A stretch of 9,943 bases of DNA, taken from Armatimonadota bacterium (GTDB lineage: Bacteria; Armatimonadota; Zipacnadia; Zipacnadales; JABUFB01). Shown here piece after piece: positions 1 through 7,299 of this stretch. The stretch spans positions 1 through 9,943 of the forward strand of contig JAGPGE010000153.1 in NCBI GenBank assembly GCA_018056145.1, given 5' to 3'. The notes under the pieces were generated by a model that saw only the letters and a list, made by a program, of their open reading frames with translations, did no database searches and was not told where the DNA came from. Position numbers and translations under genes: made by a program. The first letter of the stretch is position 1; each line of letters begins with the position of its first letter.

Positions 1-924
1 GGCCTCAATCATGCGCGCCGCGGGGAACCTGTGGGTGATGAGGCTCTCCAGTTGCAGCGCCCCATCGGCCATGAGGTCGAAGATGTACTCGAGATTGCGC
101 CGCAGGTTGAAGCGCAGGTCCGACGGTGCGCATTCCACCCGCGGCGAGGCCCCCGCGCCGAGAAGCGTGAGTTGCTTGCCATAGAACCACTGGGCGTCCA
201 GGGGGTTGAAGTCGGGCGGCGGCTGGGCGCGACCGGGGAATCCCAGCACGCTCACGCGCCCGCCGCGGCGCGCAAGCTCCACCGCAAGTCTGTACGCGTC
301 CCAGGTATTGGCGGTGAGGATAACCAGATCGGCGCCGGTGGTTCCGAAGAGCGGGCCAAGGTCCTCCGCGGAGCCCAGGTCGTGCGACTGGAAGGCCGCG
401 TGAGCGCCCACATTCAGGGCTGCTTCAGCCCGGACGCTGGAGTTCGCAATTGCCGCGACCTTCGCCCCCATGGCTCTCGCGAGGCCCGCCGTGGCCAGAC
501 CGATCACACCCAGGCCGATGATCGCCACGTTCTCGCCGGTCTCGTACCGCGCCTGTCGCAACGCGGCGAGACCAAGCTGGGTCAGATATGCGAGAGACGC
601 CTGCTCGGAACTGACGCCATCCGGAACGGGAACCAGCAGGTCGTCGGGTTCCGCGATAAAGGCCGACTGGTGAGGCTTCATGGAGAACACGCGCCGGCCA
701 TCGGCGACGATGCGACCCACATTCGAATAGCCCACCGCGCGGGGGTAATCGGGAGCGCCGGGCAGTTCCGTCGAGCGCCCCTCATAGTTCCCGAGGTCAG
801 TGCCCGTGGAAAAAGCGGTCACTTCCGTCTTCACGAGGGTCTGTCCATCGCGCAGACTGCCGGTCTCCAGCGGCCGATCCTCAAGCCGCAGGTCCCCTGC
901 ACCGTGCAGAATCGCCTGTTTCAT
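1..924 (-). CDS. Zinc-less medium-chain dehydrogenase/reductase, partial (C-terminus beyond window)
   Basis: A 308-codon frame stays open to the window edge, so the C-terminus (probably some tens of residues) is missing. The protein has the medium-chain dehydrogenase/reductase layout. An N-terminal GroES-like half (about 1-125) precedes a Rossmann half with GLGVIG at 137-142, which should bind NAD(P)H in the cytoplasm. The usual zinc-site signature (GHE plus an early Cys) is absent. Residues 38-43 read FSTGTD and 65-70 read GYSNVG, as in zinc-independent members such as BchC-like and sugar-linked dehydrogenases. The start at 924 has GAAAGG about 8 nt upstream. An in-frame ATG at 948 has no such signal. 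The gene lies 37 nt downstream of a broken glycosidase-like gene on the same strand, so it was probably the distal gene of an operon. Its substrate is unknown; a polyol or sugar derivative is an inference from the neighbours. Confidence 0.85.
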   Translation of the reverse strand, partial: MKQAILHGAGDLRLEDRPLETGSLRDGQTLVKTEVTAFSTGTDLGNYEGRSTELPGAPDYPRAVGYSNVGRIVADGRRVFSMKPHQSAFIAEPDDLLVPVPDGVSSEQASLAYLTQLGLAALRQARYETGENVAIIGLGVIGLATAGLARAMGAKVAAIANSSVRAEAALNVGAHAAFQSHDLGSAEDLGPLFGTTGADLVILTANTWDAYRLAVELARRGGRVSVLGFPGRAQPPPDFNPLDAQWFYGKQLTLLGAGASPRVECAPSDLRFNLRRNLEYIFDLMADGALQLESLITHRFPAARMIEA

Positions 925-961
925 GCTGAGTGCCTTTCGGACGAACATTGTGAGCGGGGGG

Positions 962-1387
962 CTATCCGCCGGAGTACACGGCGTCGGCCAGCCCGCGGGT
1001 CACGTCAACGCCGCCCACCCGGGTGAGCTTGATGAGCCTGTCCTTCGGGGCGAACTTCGGCCAGTCCGCCATCTCATCGCGGTGCCCGATGCGGCGCGGC
1101 CAGTTCCAGGCGGACGGGAATACCTGCGCACAGTCCATGTCCCAGTAGGCGAAGTGCCCCACGCCCTGACCGTACGCGGCGGTCACTGATTCCGGGCTCA
1201 TCGCCTGCTCACCGCGGTAGCCGGTGAACAGCACGAACTCGCAGCCGTGCTCCTTGCCGAGCCTGATGCACTCCGGGTCCGCGCCCTCCTGGCAGATAAC
1301 GCTGTTCAGAAGCCCCTCGCGGATCCAGGCCCTAATGTCCAGGCCCTCCTGCATCGGCGTGCCACCGAGCTGGACGCTCTGCTCCAT
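962..1387 (-). pseudogene. C-terminal remnant of a family-10-like glycosidase (GHL10-type TIM barrel)
   Basis: From the in-frame ATG at 1387 the frame gives 141 residues that read as the last third of a TIM-barrel protein. It begins GLDIRAWIREGLLNSVICQ, continues through GVGHFAYWDMD and RRIGHRDEMADW, and ends in a small beta segment closing VYSGG. This matches my memory of the C-termini of glycosyl-hydrolase-like-10 proteins, which normally exceed 350 residues. The frame stays open upstream to 1684, but that extra 99-residue stretch is rich in Pro, Arg and Ser with no recognisable fold. I take it as chance open frame. The N-terminal half, including the expected signal peptide and first barrel strands, is absent, so this is probably a dead fragment. 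No clear Shine-Dalgarno precedes 1387. The family call is moderate and the truncation call is fairly strong. A short intact protein of unknown role is the alternative. Confidence 0.55.
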
Positions 1388-1737
1388 GTAGTCTTGACAC
1401 GAACTGCAGATCCGGGGCGGGCATCCGTACCGATGATTACCGCTATCTCTTCCCCCCACCAGGGTCATCGACCTCTGCCCATGTCCATCAACCAACTGGA
1501 ATGCCGGCGCGACTGGTTCTGCAGGGGGTGTCGGCCCGGGGGTGGAACTGAGTGTCACGATCACCGGTACGGTTCGACGACCTGCGCGTGGAGGCGCTTT
1601 AGACGTGTCACGAGGTCGTACGGATGGACCGGGCAGGTGCCGCGCGGTCAGGGGTGAAATGTCACTCTCGCAAACCTGGGCCAACCGTTTTGCACGGGAG
1701 GTCCGGGCAGTTCATAGATGACAGGCGAGGTTCAGCC
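1388..1737. other. 350-nt gene-free stretch with a possible plus-strand gene tail and a direct repeat
   Basis: No convincing intact gene lies here. On the plus strand, codons from about 1491 read NWNAG and then ELSVTITGT. After a one-base shift near 1568-1572 they read VRFDDLRVEAL and stop at 1600-1602, which resembles the last strand of a carbohydrate-binding-type beta sandwich. An imperfect direct repeat starting GTGTCACGA occurs at 1552-1572 and 1605-1623. Just before the oxidoreductase gene, TTGCAC (1690-1695) is followed 17 nt later by CATAGA (1713-1718), only a weak sigma-70 match. The stretch probably holds both the promoter of the next gene and the debris of a rearrangement. Confidence 0.4.
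1725..1730 (+). promoter_or_regulatory. Ribosome binding site fixing the oxidoreductase start
   Basis: GCGAGG lies 7 nt before the ATG at 1738. It selects that start over the in-frame ATG at 1624, where the upstream extension shows no Gfo/Idh/MocA-like residues. Confidence 0.6.
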
Positions 1738-2826
1738 ATGGAGACCGTGAAGATCGGAGTGCTGGGTGCGGGACGCGGTGCGGGACTGGCCCGGGCAATA
1801 CGATTCGCCCCCAGCGCGGAGTTGGCGGCAATCTGCGACGCAAATGAAGAGCGGCTGGCAAACGCCGCGGCGGCCACTGGGGTCGAGACCACATTCACCT
1901 CATACGAGGCGCTTCTGGATTCCGACGTGGACGCGGTGGTGGTCGCTTCGCCGATGCCGCTGCACGTGGAGCATGCGGTTCAGGCGCTGAAAGCCGGCAA
2001 GCACGTGCTGTCGGAAGTAACCGCCGCAACCAGCATGGACCAGTGCTGGGAACTGCTGGAGACCGTGCGCTCCACGGGGCGGAAGTACATGATGGCCGAG
2101 AACTACTGCTGGTTCCGGCCGTGGTCGATCGTCATGGGCATGGTGCGCGCAGGGCTGTTCGGCGAGGTCTACTACGGGGAATCCGAGCAGATCCAGGAGT
2201 TCAAAGGTGGCCTGCCGCCGCTTGAGAGCGGGTACACCTGGCGCACCGCGGAACTTGCAATGCGCCTTGGGCACCACTACATCACCCACGATCTCGGCCC
2301 GCTTTACTGGGCGTTCGGAGAGCGTATCAAGAATGTCGTCTGTATGGGGTCCGGCCAGCACCACATTCCGTGGGCGGTCGCGGACGACACCTGCACCGTG
2401 CTCCTGGAGACACTCGGGGGCCGGCTCATCCGCATCCGCCTGGACTTCTTCTCCGACCGGCCCAACAACTACACGTACTACGGACTCCAGGGCACCGGCG
2501 CGGCATACGAAGGCCCACGGGCGCCGGGCGAGGAGCACCGCATCTACGTGCACGGGCGCACCGACCCGGGCACGTGGGAGAGCCTGTGGAACTACGCGGA
2601 CTACCTGCCCGATGGGTGGAAGAACCTGCCCGTAGAGGCGGTGAACGACAGCTACGACGGCGGAGCCCCGCTGATGATGGAGGAGTTCGCCCGCTGCATC
2701 CTCGACGACACCCGCCCTCCGATCGACGTGGTTGATGCGCTGAATCTCACCGCCCCGGGCCTGCTCTCCGAGGTCTCGCGGGCAAAGGGCGGCGCACCGG
2801 TGGAAGTGCCGGAGTTCAAACTCTAG
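1738..2826 (+). CDS. Gfo/Idh/MocA-family oxidoreductase with altered EKP motif
   Basis: A 362-residue cytoplasmic NAD(P)-dependent oxidoreductase, of usual length for the family, probably acting on a sugar, cyclitol or sugar acid. The N-terminal Rossmann fold carries the dinucleotide motif G10-A-G12-R-G14-A-G16 and the acidic end of strand two (ICDANEERL). The strand before the active site reads LSEVTAATS. The family's EKP becomes E93-V94-T95, so the usual Lys is missing. The C-terminal domain has AENYCWF (120-126) and GHHYITHDLGP (178-188), with H184 in the place of the usual catalytic His. Its form resembles the THGLGP of GH109-like members. The ATG at 1738 has GCGAGG at 1725-1730, 7 nt upstream. 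The frame opens earlier at 1624, but that extension has no family resemblance. It is convergent with the secreted hydrolase gene on the minus strand. Family call is firm; the substrate is unknown. Confidence 0.9.
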   Translation: METVKIGVLGAGRGAGLARAIRFAPSAELAAICDANEERLANAAAATGVETTFTSYEALLDSDVDAVVVASPMPLHVEHAVQALKAGKHVLSEVTAATSMDQCWELLETVRSTGRKYMMAENYCWFRPWSIVMGMVRAGLFGEVYYGESEQIQEFKGGLPPLESGYTWRTAELAMRLGHHYITHDLGPLYWAFGERIKNVVCMGSGQHHIPWAVADDTCTVLLETLGGRLIRIRLDFFSDRPNNYTYYGLQGTGAAYEGPRAPGEEHRIYVHGRTDPGTWESLWNYADYLPDGWKNLPVEAVNDSYDGGAPLMMEEFARCILDDTRPPIDVVDALNLTAPGLLSEVSRAKGGAPVEVPEFKL

Positions 2827-2837
2827 GGTGCGGTGTC

Positions 2838-2877
2838 CCGTGGGGCCCCGTCGGCTGGACGGCGCCGACTCCCACGG
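2838..2877 (+). terminator. Long GC hairpin 12 nt after the oxidoreductase stop codon
   Basis: An outer stem pairs 2838-2845 (CCGTGGGG) with 2870-2877 (TCCCACGG): seven Watson-Crick pairs and one G-U. An inner stem pairs 2850-2855 (GTCGGC) with 2864-2869 (GCCGAC). The loop is 8 nt, and a 4-nt CCCC bulge lies on the 5' side. Its place just after the stop at 2826 suits a transcription end for the oxidoreductase gene. No T-run follows, so it is not a classic intrinsic terminator. It may instead protect the mRNA 3' end or act with Rho. Confidence 0.5.
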
Positions 2878-2918
2878 CTCAGATGCGCGTGCGTCCTACT
2901 GTATGCCTCCCGCGGGGG

Positions 2919-3018
2919 CCACGCAACGCCTCGCGTGGTGTGCTGTGACCATGGAGCACTGCTTCGCCTTCGCTCGAAGCGGCGCCACCCGAGGCTGGAG
3001 CTGTTGGCGACGCCAGCC
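2919..3018. terminator. Three further short hairpins in the convergent gap
   Basis: Stem CCACGC 2919-2924 pairs with GCGTGG 2933-2938. Stem GCTTCG 2961-2966 pairs with CGAAGC 2975-2980. Stem GGCTGG 2993-2998 pairs with CCAGCC 3013-3018, with a 14-nt loop. The last two lie downstream of the minus-strand hydrolase gene, which stops at 3030, and could serve as its 3' structure. GC-rich DNA forms six-pair stems by chance, so each alone is weak. There is no T-run on either strand and no gene in 2827-3029. Confidence 0.3.
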
Positions 3019-3029
3019 CCACTCAACGC

Positions 3030-4559
3030 TCACTCACTCCGTCGCAGGAGCAACGCCCAGTCCTGTTGATCGGGTGCCGGAAAGTGGGCAACCGCGCGCC
3101 CTGGAACGGTGGACGGCAGCTTCGTCAGGGCCCCGGTGCGCGGGTCGAACCATTGCGCGAGATAGGGGCCTTGCGCCCCGGTCAGGTCCACCCGGAAGGC
3201 CCCGCCTTCGAGCGCATAGACCAGAAACGTGTCATCCCCGGCTGCCAGACACCAGTTCCGTTCCGGCGTGTCGGGGATGATCTCCGCCGGGCGCATCTGC
3301 GGAAGCACGCCCGCTAGCTCCCGCCGGATGAACTCGTACGTCGGCAGGATTACATCCATGTTCTTTGGCTTGACGTAGTCGGGCGGATCGGCGTCTTCCG
3401 GGTACTGGATCTGCCCCGCAACCAGCAGGCTCCCTCCGGCCATCAGGAACGCCCAGCTCTGCCGCCGATCCTGGCCCATGGCGTCGATGATCGCGTACTT
3501 CGGGTAACGGTCGCGGTACTCCCGCACCTTGCGGTAGATGCGTTCCGGAGAACTCTCCTCGGCCTGCGCGAAGCCGCACTCCGTCCACCTTCCGGGGACT
3601 TCTTCGCCACCCTTCAGCGCCTTGAGCTCCCCCGCGGCGGTTACCCACCAGCACCGCAGGTCCAGCACGTCAACCTGGACCGCGCGCACCGGGTCAGCAA
3701 GCATGTCATCAACCACGTCCTTCGCTCCGCTGAGGCCGATGAGCACATCGTTGCCCGTCTCCCGCTCCCATTCCACGATGGTATTCAGCCAGAACTCCTG
3801 GTATGCGCGGGGCCCGGTGTACTCCTGTGCGACGAGATGAACCACGTTGCTGAAGCGTCCCAGTGCTTCCAGACAGCGCCGGATGTACGCCCGGTGCAAC
3901 TCGCGGCGTACCGGGTGGGTGACGTCGTAGAACACGTTCGCTGCCGGGATGCGGTCGGGCATGCCGGTGTCCTGGATGCAGTTGACCGGTCGCCAGGGGA
4001 AGTCCACGTAATGCGCGGGTGTTTCCAGCAGGGCGTGCTGCATGTGGTACTTGTGCAGCAGCACCGTGCCCTTCCGGTCGCACAGTTCAGCAAACTCCTC
4101 AAGCCGCTGGAAATACCAGGGGTTGAACTGTGTGAGGTCGTACTTTGGCCCTCCATCCCACGCCGTGCCCTGATCCGACCGGGCCCAGGGCTGCTCGAGG
4201 AACGGCGGCCGGACCTCGGGATTGGTGCGCCGGCCTTCGTCGTGGGCATTGCGTCGCCGATCGTACCAGAGCCCGTAGTTGTGCTCGAATCCCGGATAGG
4301 CGTACTTGAGCATGGAGTCGGTCAGCTTGTCCAGGTCCTCTGTGCGGTTCGGGCGCACGTCTCCGCAAGGATCACCCACCGACCGCCGAGTGATGTTCGC
4401 CCGCATCCCCGCGCGCCACCAGCCGTTGTGCTGCACCCATCCCCAAACGGCCTTGCCCTCATGGGTTAGCCAGCCGTTGCGCACGGCCAGGCCATCAGCC
4501 CAGAGCCCAGTCGGGGCGAGAGCCAGTGCGATGAGTCCAACAGCGATCGATCTGGTCAT
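3030..4559 (-). CDS. Secreted TIM-barrel glycoside-hydrolase-like protein (DUF6298-like) with C-terminal beta domain
   Basis: 509 residues. The N-terminus MTRSIAVGLIALALAP with LWA (19-21) before DG looks like a signal peptide cut near residue 21, so the protein is exported. Residues about 25-425 read as a (beta/alpha)8 barrel of the clan-A type. Features include WGWVQHNGWWR (39-49), WRPVNCIQDTGMPD (189-202), VVHLVAQEYTGP (239-250) and YAIIDAMGQDRR (355-366). E246, at the end of a strand, is the best candidate for the acid/base residue. Residues about 435-509 (FLVYALEGGAFRVDL, then WFDPRTGAL at 470-478) resemble the beta domain called collagen-binding type 2 that follows DUF4038-like barrels. 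I recall this barrel type as DUF6298, but the number is from memory. Start 4559 has GAGGA about 9 nt upstream. It is divergent from the 861-residue hydrolase gene, which suggests shared control. The role as a glycosidase is likely, the substrate unknown. Confidence 0.75.
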   Translation of the reverse strand: MTRSIAVGLIALALAPTGLWADGLAVRNGWLTHEGKAVWGWVQHNGWWRAGMRANITRRSVGDPCGDVRPNRTEDLDKLTDSMLKYAYPGFEHNYGLWYDRRRNAHDEGRRTNPEVRPPFLEQPWARSDQGTAWDGGPKYDLTQFNPWYFQRLEEFAELCDRKGTVLLHKYHMQHALLETPAHYVDFPWRPVNCIQDTGMPDRIPAANVFYDVTHPVRRELHRAYIRRCLEALGRFSNVVHLVAQEYTGPRAYQEFWLNTIVEWERETGNDVLIGLSGAKDVVDDMLADPVRAVQVDVLDLRCWWVTAAGELKALKGGEEVPGRWTECGFAQAEESSPERIYRKVREYRDRYPKYAIIDAMGQDRRQSWAFLMAGGSLLVAGQIQYPEDADPPDYVKPKNMDVILPTYEFIRRELAGVLPQMRPAEIIPDTPERNWCLAAGDDTFLVYALEGGAFRVDLTGAQGPYLAQWFDPRTGALTKLPSTVPGRAVAHFPAPDQQDWALLLRRSE

Positions 4560-4695
4560 AATGAGCCATCCTCACAGCGATGCAACGCTAGCCAGGCCGG
4601 ACGGTGGGTGCTTCCCCATGCGGCGCTGCATCCCTCCCGGGCAGGTCGGCGGCGCACCGGCCGGGAACAGACTCCGCGAGGGGGAACAAGCGCTC
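4560..4695. promoter_or_regulatory. Divergent intergenic region with a paired inverted repeat
   Basis: These 136 nt separate two outward-facing genes for exported hydrolases, so both promoters must lie here or extend into the genes. I see no good -10/-35 pair. The sequence GCGATGCAACGC (4577-4588) matches the reverse complement of GCGCTGCATCCC (4623-4634) at 10 of 12 positions, with centres 46 nt apart. The second copy sits in a near-palindrome ATGCGGCGCTGCAT (4618-4631). A repressor or activator could bind both, but no regulator gene is in the window. Confidence 0.35.
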
Positions 4696-7281
4696 ATGGA
4701 GGTCCCGATCTTGTCTGCACCGATGATCCCGTTCTGTCTGGCCATCACCGCCGGATGCCTGCTGCTCGGAGTCTGCGCAGGGTGGGCCGCAGGCATCTAC
4801 GACCTGCCCCTGGAGGACGCGACAACCATCGACGAACTGCGCGTCCCGTTCGGGGAGACCGTTGAGCAGCCGCTGCCCGCCTTCCCTGCGCGCCCGGGGA
4901 GGATTGTTGCCATCCGTTTCGGCGCGGTGGCCTACTGCCCGCGCTATGGCGGCTGCAACTACAACATGCAGATGCGAATCAACGGCTCCCCGGTGGAACG
5001 GCGCGCTCCCGGCGGCGCGGAACGACTCATCGGCAGACAGCCCGGGTTCCGACTGGACACTTACCCGGGCAACGACTTCCAGGTCTTCAGCGGACCGAGT
5101 CTGATGCTCATCTACGCGCCGAGTGCCGCCGTCGCGGACCCATCCACCAGTGATGATCTGGGCGGCACGTTCATGCTCGACGTCTCCGACCTCGTGAGCG
5201 GCGTGGACGGTAACACTCTCACCGTCGTCAACACCCGGCCGGTGAAGCCTGCTGACTACGAAGGCGACCTGGTGGTGGAGAAGCTCGAGATCGGATATCT
5301 GGACCGCGCGCTGATCCCCGAGACCGTTGTGGACGTGCCCGAGCGGGGGGATATCAGCCGTGCAATCACCAGGGACGGCATTACCCTCAGACAGGGGGCA
5401 GCGGGCGGCTTCGCCATCTCATCCGAAGGCGGGCCGGAGATGCTCGTGGAGACCGCCATCGGCATGAAGTCCGACGCCGAATCCGTGCTGGTCGCCGACG
5501 ATACCGCGCCGGTGGATTGTCCGGCGAAGGTCTCGGTGGAGCCATTCGGCCCCTGGGGGTTCCGCGTGACGGCTGACTGGGACGGTCTGCGTCTGGCGCG
5601 GGAAGTCACCATCGACGCGGGGATTGCCAAGTGGGAGGAGGAATGGTCGAACACCACGGACCAGATCCGCGCCCTGCCCTTCCGGCATCGCGTCTTCCTG
5701 CGGGACGGCCAGTCCATCGTCACCTTGGCCGGAGACCCCGACGCAACGGGCATGGCAGGGCTTGCGACGAACCCCACCGTCTGCCTGCAGTCCCAGGCTG
5801 ACCCGGTATTTGCCTATGGCGTGACCGCGGAGAGCGACTGGCTGCGTCTCCTCATGGCCGCACGGTACACCGGGGGGATCGCCGAAGTCTACTCCGAGAC
5901 CCTGGCGCTTCCGGCGAAGGGCCGCATCGATTTCGATCTGACCATCACCCCCGTGACCGATGGCGGCGGCTACTGGTCCTTCATCAACAGCGTGCGGAAA
6001 CGCTGGGGTGTGAACGGGACGCCGGTGGAGCGCCCCATGTTCTGGGGCTACTCGCGCGCCGCCAACTGCGAGACCGACCGGGAGCGCTACGAGAAGTCGC
6101 TGGGTCACCTGGGGCCGATCACCGTCATCACCGGCGGCTGGATGCGCCTGTCCGCCGATGTCTTGCCACCGCGCGGGGGCACCTACCCGAAGCTGCCGGA
6201 AGATGCCCCGCGCTCACCCGGCGGCTGCCCCGACCTGGATCTGGACGCCTACCTGAAGTTCGAGCACCGCGACGCCTGGTGGCGGGATCGCGCTGAAGAG
6301 ATCGAGACGATCAAGGGTGTCTGCCCGCAGGTGGACATCATGCACATGACCCACCCGGCGATGGAGGTGGTCTACGAGCCAATGGCCGAGCGCTTCCCCA
6401 TCGCGAGCGAGACCATCCGCACTCCGGACGGCGCGCCTTTCGAAGTCCGCCACTACAGCACCGCCCATCTATACGGCGCGGCAAACAAGGACTGGCGCGT
6501 GTACTACTACACGCCCCGACCGGGCTCCGAGTACCTGGATGCGCTCCTGGGCAGCCTGCGGCGCAGCATGGATCAGGCCCGGAGCGACGGGATCTACTGC
6601 GACGAGTTCAGTTGGGCCGGCAGGACGCGGGGGTATAGCCGCTACGACTACAGCCGCTGGGACGGTTACTCGGCGGACATCGACGAGGACGGCAAGGTCG
6701 TGCGACTCAAGTCCGACAACGCCTACACATCGGAGTCGTGCCAGCTTCGCATGATCCACGAATGCCTGGCGCGCAACAAGCCTTTCCTGGGCAATGGCGG
6801 CTCCGCGCTGCGCAGCATCAACGCTCTGCCGATCCACCGTTTCATCGAAGGCGGCAATGGGCACGGCGCCATGGCGGGCGGTCACCTGTCGGCGGTGCCG
6901 CTGGTGCTGGGAAACATGGGGGACGAAAAGACCCGGCAGGGTGTGTTCGACGCGGTGAAGCAGTGCCTAGGCATCGGCTGCATCTACTCCCCCACAGCGG
7001 TCAACCTGTTGCTGGAGGGTCCGGACAACTTCGTCTGCAAGCTCTACCCCCTAACTGTCCGCGAGATCGGCCCCGGCACGGTTACCGGCGAGCAGCGCCT
7101 GATTACCCTGCATTCTGGTGAGTACAACTGGCCGGGGCGAGACGCCCATGTGCGTCTGTACGAGTACAACTCCGCCGGCGAGCTGGTGAGCCGGGACACG
7201 GTGGTGAGTCTCATTTCGGCGGAGCGCCTGACCGTCACCGTGCCCGAGAAGGGGCTTTTGATAGCGGAAGTTGAGGAGTGA
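4696..7281 (+). CDS. Secreted 861-residue putative glycoside hydrolase, family not assigned
   Basis: The N-terminus has a hydrophobic stretch (about 9-28, PMIPFCLAITAGCLLLGVCA) and a likely signal-peptidase site near GWAAG (29-33), so the product is exported. Residues about 34-445 read as all-beta, probably two sandwich domains that could bind sugar or shape the active site. A TIM-barrel-like region starts at FWGYS (449-453) and includes TVITGGWM (476-483), GIYCDEFSW (632-640) and HRFIEGGNGHGAMAGGH. D636 and E637 at the end of a strand are the best catalytic candidates. About 85 C-terminal residues look like a closing beta domain ending LLIAEVEE. ATG 4696 has GAGGGG about 11 nt upstream and leads directly into the signal peptide. 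The frame opens earlier at 4306, but that part overlaps the divergent gene and is implausible. The gene ends 18 nt before the stop of a convergent broken gene. It is a glycosidase by fold and context; I recognise no named family. Confidence 0.75.
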   Translation: MEVPILSAPMIPFCLAITAGCLLLGVCAGWAAGIYDLPLEDATTIDELRVPFGETVEQPLPAFPARPGRIVAIRFGAVAYCPRYGGCNYNMQMRINGSPVERRAPGGAERLIGRQPGFRLDTYPGNDFQVFSGPSLMLIYAPSAAVADPSTSDDLGGTFMLDVSDLVSGVDGNTLTVVNTRPVKPADYEGDLVVEKLEIGYLDRALIPETVVDVPERGDISRAITRDGITLRQGAAGGFAISSEGGPEMLVETAIGMKSDAESVLVADDTAPVDCPAKVSVEPFGPWGFRVTADWDGLRLAREVTIDAGIAKWEEEWSNTTDQIRALPFRHRVFLRDGQSIVTLAGDPDATGMAGLATNPTVCLQSQADPVFAYGVTAESDWLRLLMAARYTGGIAEVYSETLALPAKGRIDFDLTITPVTDGGGYWSFINSVRKRWGVNGTPVERPMFWGYSRAANCETDRERYEKSLGHLGPITVITGGWMRLSADVLPPRGGTYPKLPEDAPRSPGGCPDLDLDAYLKFEHRDAWWRDRAEEIETIKGVCPQVDIMHMTHPAMEVVYEPMAERFPIASETIRTPDGAPFEVRHYSTAHLYGAANKDWRVYYYTPRPGSEYLDALLGSLRRSMDQARSDGIYCDEFSWAGRTRGYSRYDYSRWDGYSADIDEDGKVVRLKSDNAYTSESCQLRMIHECLARNKPFLGNGGSALRSINALPIHRFIEGGNGHGAMAGGHLSAVPLVLGNMGDEKTRQGVFDAVKQCLGIGCIYSPTAVNLLLEGPDNFVCKLYPLTVREIGPGTVTGEQRLITLHSGEYNWPGRDAHVRLYEYNSAGELVSRDTVVSLISAERLTVTVPEKGLLIAEVEE

Positions 7282-7299
7282 ACCTCGGGTAAGCGGGCG

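Noticed and set aside
925..948. Earlier in-frame ATG at 948 for the dehydrogenase
   Set aside because: It has no ribosome site, while the start at 924 has GAAAGG at proper spacing and begins at the normal family N-terminus.
31..1026. Plus-strand open frame of 331 codons
   Set aside because: It lies opposite the well-supported dehydrogenase gene, is very rich in Arg and His, and has no domain. It is a shadow of GC-rich codons.
1394..1399. Perfect TTGACA hexamer on the plus strand
   Set aside because: No -10 element lies at 16-18 nt downstream, and it falls at the edge of the broken minus-strand gene.
1388..1684. N-terminal extension of the glycosidase-like remnant
   Set aside because: The 99 codons look non-coding in composition and match no barrel strands, so only 962-1387 is called.
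4306..4695. Upstream extension of the 861-residue hydrolase frame
   Set aside because: It overlaps the start of the divergent hydrolase gene, encodes a Ser/Arg/Pro-rich stretch, and would bury the signal peptide.
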